Source: Nocardioides marinisabuli
Lineage (GTDB): Bacteria; Actinomycetota; Actinomycetes; Propionibacteriales; Nocardioidaceae
Length of the DNA stretch: 64,000 bases
Reading direction: 5' to 3'
NCBI RefSeq assembly: GCF_013466785.1
Contig: NZ_CP059163.1
Span: 1,054,001 to 1,118,000, forward strand
Under the pieces are notes generated by a model. The model saw only the letters and a program-made list of their open reading frames with translations. It made no database searches and had not been told where the DNA came from. Made by a program: the position numbers and the translations under genes. This document shows positions 37,837 through 45,654 of this stretch, piece by piece (positions within the stretch are counted from its first letter, which is position 1; every line of letters starts with the position of its first letter).

Positions 37837-37902
37837 CGAGCCCGGTGACGCCTGCGTCACAGCCCGTAACCAACCGTCGCGACCGGTCGTTGAGCGGGGT
37901 GT

Positions 37903-37925
37903 CGAGACGTCACCACGACGTCTCG
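37903..37925. repeat. Inverted repeat between bldN and rsbN genes
   Basis: CGAGACGTC and GACGTCTCG form a perfect 9-bp stem with a 5-base loop, in the 124-base gap between sigma and anti-sigma genes. It could attenuate the anti-sigma relative to the sigma factor, or be a fragment of a REP-like element. Confidence 0.5.
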
Positions 37926-37960
37926 CCGACCCACCCCGACTTCGGAGAAGGACGCCACCG

Positions 37961-39183
37961 ATGAGCCCCGTGTTCGCGGCGCGACGACGCGCCGAGGAGT
38001 TCGACGCACTGGTCGAGGCCCGCGCTGCGGGTCGACCGGTCGATGACGCGCGGTTCGACGCCCTGCTCGACGTCGTGGGCGCCCTGCGCACCAGCCCGCA
38101 GCCCCAGGCCCGCCCCGAGTTCGTGGCCGACCTGCGCGAGCGGCTGATGACCGCCGCCGCCACCGAGCTGCGACCGGCGAACGCCGCGTCCCCGGCGACC
38201 GCGGCCCGCCTGACCGTCGCCCCCCAGCGCACCCGACGCGACCGGCGCCTGGCCGCCGCCGTCGGCGGCCTGGCCATCGTGGGCGCCTCGAGCACCATGG
38301 CGGTCGCCTCCCAGTCGGCGCTGCCCGGCGACGTCCTCTACCCGCTCAAGCGGGCGATGGAGAACATCTCGACCGGCGTCAGCACCAGCGACGAGCGTCG
38401 CGGCGAGAGCCTGCTCTCCCACGCGGCCGGTCGCCTGGCCGAGGTCGACGCCCTCTCGCGCGACGAGCAGGGCCAGGACCTCGTCGCCATCGAGAACACC
38501 CTGATCGCCTTCACCGACCAGACCTCCGAGGCCAGCCAGGTGCTGATCGGCGACTACGCCGAGACCGGCGACGAGACCTCGATCGTGGAGCTGCAGCAGT
38601 TCACCGTCGAGAGCATGGGCGCCCTCGAGGACCTCTCCGCGGTCCTTCCGGCCACCGCCCAGGAGGTGCTGGTCACGGCCGGCACCCTGCTCGCCGAGAT
38701 CGACCAGACGACCCAGCAGCTGTGCCCCACCTGCCCCGGCACCACCATCGGCCAGGTGCCGGCCTTCCTGGTCAACGCCGCCGAGGCGCTGCTGGGCGAC
38801 CTGGTGACGCCCACCCCCGCCCCCGAGGCGGCGGCCGGCTCGCAGCGCGACCCGGGCAAGGGTGGGCGCCAGCCCGGCAAGGGTGCCAAGGGCGCCGACG
38901 GCTCCGGCAGCGCCCCCTCGACCAGCACCCGGGCACCGTGGCCCTGCCGACGCCGCCCTCGAGCCCCGCGCCGGGCGCCGGCAACGGCTCCCAGCAGGGC
39001 GGCACCACCGGTTCCAACCAGGGCCCGCTGGGCCCGATCACCGACAACGTGCCCGGCACCGGGACGCCCACGGGCGGCGCCGGCGGCAACGGCGGGTCGG
39101 GTGCGCTCAGCGGCCCGGTCGAGGACATCGTCGACGGGGTCAACGGCCTCGTCGAGGGCATCACCGACCCGCTCCTGCCCTGA
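37961..39183 (+). CDS. DUF5667 / RsbN-type anti-sigma factor (frameshifted as sequenced)
   Basis: A predicted single-pass membrane protein. The N-terminus (about 1-90) is cytoplasmic and would bind the sigma factor. A helix follows at about 93-115 (LAAAVGGLAIVGASSTMAVA), then SQSALPGDVLYPLKRAMENI, typical of DUF5667, and a Gly/Ser/Thr/Pro-rich tail. After base 38930 the sense moves to the neighbouring frame, which reads a plausible tail (VALPTPPSSPAPGAGNGS) to the stop at 39183. One missing C in the CACCCGGG at about 38928 explains this, giving 407 residues. It lies right after the BldN-like gene, as rsbN does in Streptomyces. Confidence 0.8.
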
Positions 39184-39231
39184 CCGGTCCCCCGGGGCAC
39201 CCACGAGGCCTACTCCGGGGCCTGCTCCGGT

Positions 39232-39268
39232 TCCCGGGGAGCCCGGGACCTCCGGGACCTCCGGGACC
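39232..39268. terminator. Hairpin plus 9-bp tandem repeat at convergent gene ends
   Basis: TCCCGGG-GAG-CCCGGGA (39232-39248) forms a 7-bp stem, followed by 2.7 copies of GGGACCTCC (39245-39268). It sits between the RsbN-like stop and the acyltransferase stop, so a shared terminator is likely. Confidence 0.5.
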
Positions 39269-39273
39269 CCGGC

Positions 39274-40444
39274 TCAGCGGAAGACGGACTCGCGCTGGCG
39301 CAGCAGCGAGTAGAGCGTCTGCTGGATCGTCTCGCGCACCTGGTCGGTGACGTTGAAGACCAGCATCGGGTCGTCGGCGGCGCCGTCCTCGAACTCGTCG
39401 GTGCGCACCGGCTCGCCGAACTCCAGCAGCCACTTCGAGGGCAGCGGCACCAGGCCCAGCGGCCCCAGCAGCGGGAAGAGCGGGGTGATGGGGATGTAGG
39501 GCACCCCCAGCAGCCGCGCCAGCGAGGGCACGTTGCCGACCAGCGGGTAGATCTCCTCGGCGCCCACGACCGAGAGCGGCACGATCGGCACCCCGGTGCG
39601 CAGCGCGGCCGAGACGAAGCCGCCGCGCCCGAAGCGCTGCAGCTTGTACCGCTCGGCGTACGGCTTGCCGATGCCCTTGAAGCCCTCGGGCCACACGCCC
39701 ACGAGCTCGCCCCCGCGCAGCATCCGCTCGGCGTCCTCCGAGCAGGCCAGGGTGGCGCCGCCCTTGCGGGCCAGCGCGTTGACCAGCGGCAGCCGGAAGA
39801 CCAGGTCGGCACCGAGCGGGCGCAGGAACCGGTCGGCGTGGTCGTGGATGGACACCATCGTCATCAGGCCGTCGAGCGGCACCGTGCCAGAGTGGTTCGA
39901 GACCACCAGGGCACCGCCCTCGGCCGGGATGTTCTCGATGCCGCGGACCTCGATGCGGAACCACTTCTGCGCGATCGGGCGCAGGGCGGCCATGAAGAAG
40001 CGCTGGGTGACCTCGGCGTCGAAGCCGTACTCGTCGACCACGTAGTCGCCGGTCACCCGACGGCGCAGGAACGCCAGGAACCGGGCCAGCTGGCCCTCCC
40101 ACTCCTCGCCGAAGAGCTCGCGGGCGGCGTGCTGGAAGGCCGAGAGCCAGTCGCCGACGGGGATGCCCGCCGAGGGGTGGCGCTCCTCGGTGGTGGTCGC
40201 CGGTCGGGGCGGCGTGACCTGCTCGGCCGCCGCCGGCTCCACGGGCTGCTGCTCGGACCGGTCGTCGCGGCCCTGGGGCTCCTCGGCCGCCGTCGGCGCC
40301 TCGGGGGGCTGCTCGGGCGCCGGCCCGGCTTCGCGGGGGGGCGCCGGGGCCGGCCAGGCCGCGGGCCGCCGACGACGGCTGCTTGCCCGTGCCGCGCCCG
40401 GGACGGCCGCGGGTGCCGATGGGGATGATCTCGGCGTCACCCAT
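39274..40444 (-). CDS. Lysophospholipid acyltransferase family protein (frameshifted as sequenced)
   Basis: A PlsC-like acyltransferase. The block-I motif is VVSNHSGTVPLDG (catalytic His-x4-Asp variant), and block III is VGVWPEGFKGIGKPY. A long Pro/Glu/Ala-rich N-terminus precedes the domain. The ATG at 40444 (MGDAEIIPIGTRGRPGRGTG) is in another frame than the domain. Dropping one G from the seven-G run at 40335-40341 joins them into 389 residues. The pair epimerase-acyltransferase is conserved as Rv0501-Rv0502 in M. tuberculosis. The start overlaps the epimerase end by eight bases. Confidence 0.82.
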
Positions 40445-41533
40445 GGTGCTGGCCTCCCGGTGCTCGTCGTACGTCGTCGCCGTCGATCGCCTGCAGGGGC
40501 TCGACCCGTCTCGCGTCGGCCGCGCCGGGGTCGGGGAAGGCCGAGGCCAGCCCGTCGAGCAGCCGCTCGGCCCGCCCGCCGGTGCGCGGCAGCGTCGCGC
40601 CGAAGTCGGTGAGCGCCTCGGCGGTGGAGCGGGCGGGGGGTGGAAGCCCAGCTCGCTGCGCATCCGGGTGGTGTCGACGCCGCGGCCGTAGGTCAGGAAG
40701 GCGACCTGCTCGGGCGAGAAGTCGGCGACCCGGGCCGAGCGCAGGGCCGAGCCGAGCGAGCCGACGGCGAAGCCGGGCAGCGCCAGGGTCGGGCGGCGCA
40801 GGCGGCGCAGGGCCTGCGAGAGCATCAGCACCCCGTCGCCGGCGACGTTGAAGGTGCCGGCGACCTCGTGGGTCACGGCGTGCTGGAGGACGGCGAAGAG
40901 GTCGTCCTCGTGCAACAGCTGCAGCCGCGGGTCGTAGCCGGCGACCGTGGGCACCACGGGCAGGCGCAGGTAGGAGGTCAGCGGGCTCTCGACGTGGGGA
41001 CCCACCACGTTGGCGCAGCGCAGCAGGGTGACCCGCACGTCGCCGCGGCGACGGGCGAAGCCGCGCACGTAGGCCTCGACCTCGGCGACGTCCTTGGCGT
41101 AGCCGGCGCGCGGGGCGCGGCGCGGCTCCATCTCCTCGGTGAACATCGCGGGGTCGCGCGAGCTGGCGCCGTAGACGGTGGTCGTCGACTTCACGACGAG
41201 GTCGCGCACGCCGGGCGCGCGCTGGCAGGCCGCCAGCAGCTGCATCGTCCCGATGACGTTGAGCTCCTTCATCGTGCCCCGACCCCCGGCGCTGCCGGGG
41301 GTGGCGATGACGCTCATGTGGACGACGGTGTCGACGTCCTCCTTGGCGATCACCTTGGCGATCACCGGGGTGCGAATGTCGGCCCGCACGAAGGAGACCT
41401 CGCCGATGTCGCCGCGGGGCGGCACGACGTCGACGCCGATCACCCGCGAGACGGCGGGGTCGGCGGCGAGGGAGCGCGCGAAACGGCGCCCGAGGTCACG
41501 TGAGACCCCGGTGACCAGGACGACCTTGCCCAT
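40437..41533 (-). CDS. NAD-dependent epimerase/dehydratase family protein (frameshifted as sequenced)
   Basis: An extended-SDR sugar-nucleotide epimerase-like protein. The N-terminus VVLVTGVSRDLGRRFARSLA is the NAD loop, KSTTTVYGASS carries the conserved Ser/Tyr region, and GYAKDVAEVE contains the YxxxK-type Tyr and Lys. The true reading frame is lost after GFHPP: adding one G to the six-G run at 40635-40640 restores a C-terminus ending RRAPGGQHHG at 40437, 365 residues in all. As sequenced the frame runs on through the acyltransferase gene as a false 790-residue product. It is of the same type and position as Rv0501 (galE2). Confidence 0.82.
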
Positions 41534-41622
41534 GCTCGCGCCCGATTCCCTCGAGAACTACCGACGACGTAGGAGGTGGTGCGCCACCGGCGCGGACCCG
41601 TGGCCCGCGCGGTGGCCCGCGA

Positions 41623-41724
41623 CTACTTGCCGAGCTTGCGACGCTGGACGCGCGTCTTCTTCAGCAGCTTGCGGTGCTTCTTCTTGGCCATGCGCTTGCG
41701 CCGCTTCTTGATGACCGAACCCAC
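41623..41724 (-). CDS. Small ribosomal subunit protein bS22 (AURKAIP1/COX24 domain)
   Basis: A 33-residue, extremely basic protein reading [18 protein letters not shown] then [15 protein letters not shown]. This is the actinobacterial 30S protein bS22, known from mycobacterial ribosome structures and matching Rv0500B. The GTG start has AAAGGA upstream. It is too short for usual ORF finders. It follows the small HTH gene and precedes the epimerase, the same order as in M. tuberculosis. Confidence 0.9.
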   Translation of the reverse strand: MGSVIKKRRKRMAKKKHRKLLKKTRVQRRKLGK

Positions 41725-41859
41725 AGGTTGTTCCTTTCCCAGCTGGTGGTCCCGCGCAGAGGCGCGAAGGACGCCGACAGCCTACTGGGCCGGTGCCGGG
41801 CTCGGAGAATCGCGTCCGCCTCGGCGGCCGCAGAGCGGGCGCGGGGCGCGTGCGGCGGC

Positions 41860-42066
41860 TCAGCCGGCGTCGTAGAAGGACTTGCGGATGTACTCGTTCG
41901 CGTCCTCCTCGCGCACGCGGAACGAGCGGCCGACCCGGACGGCGGGCAGCTCTCCGTTGTGCACGAGGCGGTAGACCGTCATCTTCGAGACCCGCATCAT
42001 CGCGGCCACCTCGGCAACGGTCAGGAACTTGGCCTCGGAGATGTCTCCGGAGGAGCTGGTCACCAT
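41860..42066 (-). CDS. Small helix-turn-helix (excisionase-family) DNA-binding protein
   Basis: A 68-residue MerR/excisionase-type winged helix: FLTVAEVAAMMRVSKMTVYR, then LVHNGELPAVRVGRSFRV and a short C-terminal helix EEDANEYIRKSF. It is of the same type and position as Rv0500A in M. tuberculosis, where it also sits between proC and bS22. The ATG at 42066 starts just before the domain; the frame to 42234 upstream is promoter DNA. Its targets are unknown. Confidence 0.85.
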   Translation of the reverse strand: MVTSSSGDISEAKFLTVAEVAAMMRVSKMTVYRLVHNGELPAVRVGRSFRVREEDANEYIRKSFYDAG

Positions 42067-42139
42067 GAGATTGCACCGACTTCCTGGGCGGCACGTCCGC
42101 CGGCTTCCCCGCCGGCGACTCCACGGCCACGCAGTGGTG

Positions 42140-42145
42140 AGAATA
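42140..42145 (-). promoter_or_regulatory. Candidate -10 box of the small HTH gene
   Basis: TATTCT on the reverse strand, about 74 bases before the ATG, in an AT-rich patch (42140-42200). Two AGTGAC direct repeats lie upstream of it (42154-42159 and 42183-42188). These could be binding sites for the HTH protein itself. Confidence 0.4.
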
Positions 42146-42246
42146 GGGCCTGGAGTGACTCGTGGGGAAGAGGAAACCTGAAGTGACCTGAGTTTTGTCG
42201 GCGTGTCGGCTTGCATGTCACCCAGATGGGGCACGCCGCGCCGCCG

Positions 42247-43440
42247 TCACCAAGCCTGCGGGTCCAGCCCGTGCAGGGGGAAGGCGGCCACCCGGGTGGC
42301 CTGCACCGCGCGGTCGAGCCAGGTGTCGGGGTCATAGCCCTCGGACCAGTCCTGGTAGGTGGGGGTGACGCCGTCGGTCATCCGCCGCGGCGCCACCTGG
42401 CCCAGGAGTCGCTGCACGTGCTCGCGCCAGGCGTCGGGGGTGGCGGTGTCCGGGTCGAGCGGCGTGCCGCGCACGGCCGCCAGGAGGTGGGTCCACGAGC
42501 GCGGCACCACCGAGACCAGCTCGTAGCCGCCGCCGCCCAGCGCGACCCACCGGCCGTCGGCCACCTCGTGGGCCAGGTCGTGCAGGGCGTGGTGGGCCAT
42601 CCGCTGACCGTCGACCGAGAGCATCAGGTGGGCCAGCGGGTCGTCGGCGTGGGAGTCGCACCCGTGCTGGGTGACCAGGACCTGCGGGGAGAACTCCCGC
42701 AGCAGCGGGGGCACGACGGCGTGGAAGGCGCGCAGCCACCCGGCGTCGGAGGTGCCGGGAGGAAGCGCGACGTTGACGGCGCTGCCCTCGGCGCCGGGTC
42801 CGCCCAGGTCCTGCGCCGACCCGGTGCCCGGGAAGAGGATCTGGCCGGTCTCGTGCAGGGAGACCGTCAGCACCCGCGGGTCGTCCCAGAAGATCTTCTC
42901 GACGCCGTCGCCGTGGTGGACGTCGATGTCGACGTAGGCCACCCGCTCCACGCCCTGGTCGAGCAGCCAGCGGATGCCGACCGCGATGTCGTTGTAGACG
43001 CAGAACCCGCTGACCCGGTCGGGCATGGCGTGGTGCAGCCCGCCGGTGATGTTGGCCGAGTGCAGCGACTCCCCGCTCCAGACCTGGCGACAGGCCTCGA
43101 CCGTGGCGCCCACCACGTGGGCGCCGGCCTCGTGCATGCCGGCGAAGACCGGGTTGTCCTCGGTGCCCAGCCCGACGTCGAGGCGCGGCCGGACGTGGCG
43201 ACCGGCGTCCTGCACGGCCTCGAGCAGCGACGCCTCGTGCACGGTGGCCAGCAGGTCGTCGTCCGCGACCGGCGCCGGCACGGTCCGCAACCCCTGCGGG
43301 CCGCCCACCACGCCGAGGCCCTGGGCCAGGCGCATGGTCAGGTCCACGCGCACCGGCGACATCGGGTGGCCGGCGCCGAAGTCGTACTCCGTGAGGCGGG
43401 CGTCGAAGACGACGCTGGAGGGTCCGGAACAGGCGAGCAC
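42247..43440 (-). CDS. Acetoin utilization protein AcuC / class-II-like histone deacetylase family
   Basis: A zinc-dependent amidohydrolase of the arginase-deacetylase superfamily, 397 residues. The catalytic core is visible: HHAMPDRVSGFCVYNDIAVG, VAYVDIDVHHGDGVEKIFW with the zinc-binding Asp/His, VSLHETGQILFPGTG, and ALGGGGYE near the C-terminus. Such enzymes deacetylate proteins (for example acetyl-CoA synthetase) or small amides; the substrate is not shown. TAGCGT lies seven bases before the GTG. It is back to back with the trpS leader, sharing a 57-base promoter region. Confidence 0.9.
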   Translation of the reverse strand: MLACSGPSSVVFDARLTEYDFGAGHPMSPVRVDLTMRLAQGLGVVGGPQGLRTVPAPVADDDLLATVHEASLLEAVQDAGRHVRPRLDVGLGTEDNPVFAGMHEAGAHVVGATVEACRQVWSGESLHSANITGGLHHAMPDRVSGFCVYNDIAVGIRWLLDQGVERVAYVDIDVHHGDGVEKIFWDDPRVLTVSLHETGQILFPGTGSAQDLGGPGAEGSAVNVALPPGTSDAGWLRAFHAVVPPLLREFSPQVLVTQHGCDSHADDPLAHLMLSVDGQRMAHHALHDLAHEVADGRWVALGGGGYELVSVVPRSWTHLLAAVRGTPLDPDTATPDAWREHVQRLLGQVAPRRMTDGVTPTYQDWSEGYDPDTWLDRAVQATRVAAFPLHGLDPQAW

Positions 43441-43447
43441 GACCGCG

Positions 43448-43453
43448 ACGCTA
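43448..43453 (-). promoter_or_regulatory. Leaderless-type -10 box of the acuC-like gene
   Basis: TAGCGT (reverse strand), seven bases before the GTG at 43440. Confidence 0.5.
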
Positions 43454-43462
43454 CCGCCCGGG

Positions 43463-43491
43463 TGACGTCGGACACGCGCAGGCGCTACCGT
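43463..43491 (+). promoter_or_regulatory. Promoter of the trpS leader
   Basis: TGACGT and TACCGT are separated by 17 bases. TACCGT ends six bases before the GTG of the leader peptide, so the mRNA should start at or beside that GTG. Confidence 0.6.
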
Positions 43492-43497
43492 GCTCAC

Positions 43498-43542
43498 GTG
43501 CTGATCACCTCCACGACCTCGTCGCAGTGGTGGGCCGCCTGA
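43498..43542 (+). CDS. Trp leader peptide (attenuator of trpS)
   Basis: A 14-codon frame encoding MLITSTTSSQWWAA, with two adjacent Trp codons (43528-43533) two codons and a stop away from a set of pairing segments. It has no ribosome site but has a leaderless-type promoter. Ribosome stalling at TGG-TGG when Trp-tRNA is scarce would block the segment right after them. It lies 110 bases before trpS on the same strand. Confidence 0.8.
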   Translation: MLITSTTSSQWWAA

Positions 43543-43597
43543 CGGCGGACCACCGATCGAGCACACCCTCATCCCACGGCCGCCCACGGGCGGCCGT
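43533..43597 (+). terminator. Trp attenuator: alternative hairpins ending in a terminator
   Basis: There are four segments: 1 GGCCGCC (43533-43539), 2 CGGCGG (43543-43548), 3 CGGCCGCC (43577-43584), 4 GGCGGCCG (43589-43596). 1:2 and 3:4 can pair; 2:3 is the alternative. The 3:4 hairpin (43576-43597, 9 bp, loop CACG) is the terminator. A ribosome stalled on the Trp codons would cover segment 1 and favour 2:3, letting transcription reach trpS. Confidence 0.7.
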
Positions 43598-43651
43598 TCG
43601 TCATCTCCGGACCTGCACCGCGCGTGGGCACACCCACCTCCAGGAGCAGAC

Positions 43652-44659
43652 ATGTCCACGACCACCCCCACGACCACGGCCACCATCGCCACGACCTCCA
43701 CCGCGCGGCGGCTCTCGCTGCTCACCCCGTCCGGGACCCCGACCCTCGGCAATCTGCTGGGCGCGCTGCGGCCGCTCGTCGCCGGCCAGGACGCCCACGA
43801 CTGCTTCGTCGGGGTCTCCGACCTGCACGCGATGACCGACGGCCACGACCCGCGGCTGCTGCGCGAGCGCAGCAGCGACCTCGCGCGGCTGCTGCTCGCG
43901 GTCGGTCTCGAGCGCAGCACCCTGTTCGTGCAGAGCCGGGTGCCCGCGCACCGACAGCTGGCGTTCCTGCTCGAGTGCGTCGCCTCCAGCGGCGAGCTGG
44001 GCCGGATGATCCAGTTCAAGCAGCGGCGTCGGGCCAACGGGTCCAGCAGGGCCGCACTGCTCACCTACCCGGTGCTGATGGCTGCCGACATCCTGCTCTA
44101 CCGGCCCGCCCAGGTGCCGGTGGGCGACGACCAGCGCCAGCACGTCGAGCTCGCCCGCGACCTCGCCCTGCGCTTCAACCGCACCTACGGCGAGGTCTTC
44201 ACGGTGCCCGAGGTCGTCGTGGCGCCGACGGGGGCACGGGTGATGGACCTGCAGCGCCCCACCGAGAAGATGAGCAAGTCGAGCACCGAGCTGTCCGGGG
44301 TCGTCGCCCTGCTGGACCCGCCGGACGTCGTGCGCCGCAAGGTGGCCCGCGCCGTCACCGACGCCGAGACCGGGCCCGACGCGGTGCGCGCCGACCGCGA
44401 CACCAAGCCCGGGGTCACCAACCTGCTCGAGGTGCTGGCGGCCTGCGGCGGCTCCGCCGACGGCATCAGCACCTACGGCGCGCTCAAGCGCGCCGTCACC
44501 GACGCCGTCGTCGGCGTCCTCGAGCCGCTGCAGCGCCGCCACGCCGAGCTGGCCGCCGACCCCGGCCCCCTCGAGGCGGCGTACGCCGCCGGGGAGGCAC
44601 GCTGCCGCCGGGTCACCCCGCCCCCGCTCGCGGCCGCCGAGGCAGCGATGGGGCTGTGA
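43652..44659 (+). CDS. trpS: Tryptophan--tRNA ligase
   Basis: A class-I aminoacyl-tRNA synthetase that charges tRNA(Trp). It is 335 residues, a normal length. The HIGH-like motif is TPSGTPTLGNLLGALRPLV, departing from the usual GxLHLGN. KMSKS is intact as PTEKMSKSSTELSG. The Trp/ATP site region LMAADILLYRPAQVPVGDDQRQH is typical. CAGGAG precedes the ATG. A Trp attenuator upstream indicates induction under Trp-tRNA limitation. In Streptomyces coelicolor an auxiliary, indolmycin-resistant TrpRS is controlled in this way, so this may be a secondary rather than housekeeping copy; that is an inference. Confidence 0.92.
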   Translation: MSTTTPTTTATIATTSTARRLSLLTPSGTPTLGNLLGALRPLVAGQDAHDCFVGVSDLHAMTDGHDPRLLRERSSDLARLLLAVGLERSTLFVQSRVPAHRQLAFLLECVASSGELGRMIQFKQRRRANGSSRAALLTYPVLMAADILLYRPAQVPVGDDQRQHVELARDLALRFNRTYGEVFTVPEVVVAPTGARVMDLQRPTEKMSKSSTELSGVVALLDPPDVVRRKVARAVTDAETGPDAVRADRDTKPGVTNLLEVLAACGGSADGISTYGALKRAVTDAVVGVLEPLQRRHAELAADPGPLEAAYAAGEARCRRVTPPPLAAAEAAMGL

Positions 44660-44660
44660 C

Positions 44661-44676
44661 CCGGGCCGGGGCCCGG
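44661..44676. terminator. Short hairpin between convergent trpS and dehalogenase genes
   Basis: CCGGGC-CGGG-GCCCGG fills the 18-base gap between two facing stop codons. It is a likely bidirectional terminator. Confidence 0.5.
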
Positions 44677-44677
44677 C

Positions 44678-45604
44678 TCAGGTCGCGGCGATGAAGTCGG
44701 CCACGGCGTGGCCGAGCTCGGCGCCGGCGTCCTCCTGCAGGAAGTGGCCGGCGCGCTCGATCACCGGGTGCTCGACCTCGCGGGTGCCGGGCACCAGCTT
44801 CTTCATCAGCGGCCCCATCGCCCCGGTGATCGGGTCGGAGTCGGAGAAGGCGACCAGGAACGGCTTCTCCCAGCGCCCCAGCACCTCCCAGGCGGCCCGG
44901 TTGGCCTCGGTGGCCGGGTCGTCGGTGCTGGTCGGCACCAGCCCGGGCATCGCCCGCGGGCCGGCGACGAGGTCCTGGCTGGGGAACGGCGCGTCGTACG
45001 CCGCGCGCACCTGCTCGCTCATCCCGCGCACGCACCCGGACTCCACGAAACGGCCCACGTCGAGGGTGGGGGCGTTCTCGACCGCGCGGCGGAACTGCCA
45101 CCAGATCTCCGGCATGTCGAAGTCGCCGGTCGGCATGCCGGTGTTGGCGGCCACGACGCGGGCGAACCGGTCGGGGTGCTCGGCGACCAGGCGCAGCCCG
45201 ATCAGCCCGCCCCAGTCCTGCCCGACCAGCGTCACGTCGCGCAGGTCGAGGTCGTCGACGACCAGCTCGCGCACCCACTCGACGTGGCGGGCGTAGCTGT
45301 GGTCCTCGGTGCGGGTGGGCTTGTCGGACCGACCGAAGCCGATCAGGTCGGGGACGATGCAGCGCACCCCGGCCGAGGCCAGCACCCCGACCACGTGGCG
45401 GTAGAGGTAGGACCAGGTCGGCTCGCCGTGCAGGAGCAGCGCGACCGGGGCGTCGTCGAAGCCCTCCTCGGGGCCGACGTCGAGGTAGGCCATCCGCACC
45501 GGCTCGTCGCCGCCGTCGGGGTCGGTCAGCTCGGCGTACGACGGGTGCCACGGGAAGTCGGGCAGGTCGGCGAAGCGGTCGTCGGGGGTGCGCAGGGTCT
45601 TCAC
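44678..45604 (-). CDS. Haloalkane dehalogenase (alpha/beta hydrolase)
   Basis: A 308-residue alpha/beta hydrolase of the DhlA-type dehalogenase subfamily. The oxyanion region is LLHGEPTWSYLYRH (about residue 55). The nucleophile is Asp in LVGQDWGGLIG (about residue 130), followed by the Trp used for halide binding, and the catalytic His is in IERAGHFLQEDAG. The DW after GQ rather than the S-x-G of esterases favours dehalogenase over epoxide hydrolase. The natural substrate is unknown. GAGGAG lies six bases before the GTG. It follows the DsbA-like gene on the same strand by 50 bases. Confidence 0.85.
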   Translation of the reverse strand: MKTLRTPDDRFADLPDFPWHPSYAELTDPDGGDEPVRMAYLDVGPEEGFDDAPVALLLHGEPTWSYLYRHVVGVLASAGVRCIVPDLIGFGRSDKPTRTEDHSYARHVEWVRELVVDDLDLRDVTLVGQDWGGLIGLRLVAEHPDRFARVVAANTGMPTGDFDMPEIWWQFRRAVENAPTLDVGRFVESGCVRGMSEQVRAAYDAPFPSQDLVAGPRAMPGLVPTSTDDPATEANRAAWEVLGRWEKPFLVAFSDSDPITGAMGPLMKKLVPGTREVEHPVIERAGHFLQEDAGAELGHAVADFIAAT

Positions 45605-45654
45605 GGGTCTCCTCGAGGCAGGTGCGGGCGGGGCGGGTGCGGGCGGGGCGGGTG

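Noticed and set aside
41860..42066. Calling the small HTH protein BldC
   Set aside because: It shares the excisionase-type fold, but its gene neighbours and sequence (MTVYRLVHNGELPAVRVG) fit the Rv0500A type, not BldC.
42067..42234. Longer N-terminus (124 residues) for the small HTH protein
   Set aside because: The extension reads through an AT-rich promoter region and shows no conserved features.
43527..43835. A 102-residue frame overlapping the trp attenuator and trpS start
   Set aside because: It is Pro/Arg/His-rich low complexity in another frame than trpS, and the leader peptide and terminator explain the region.
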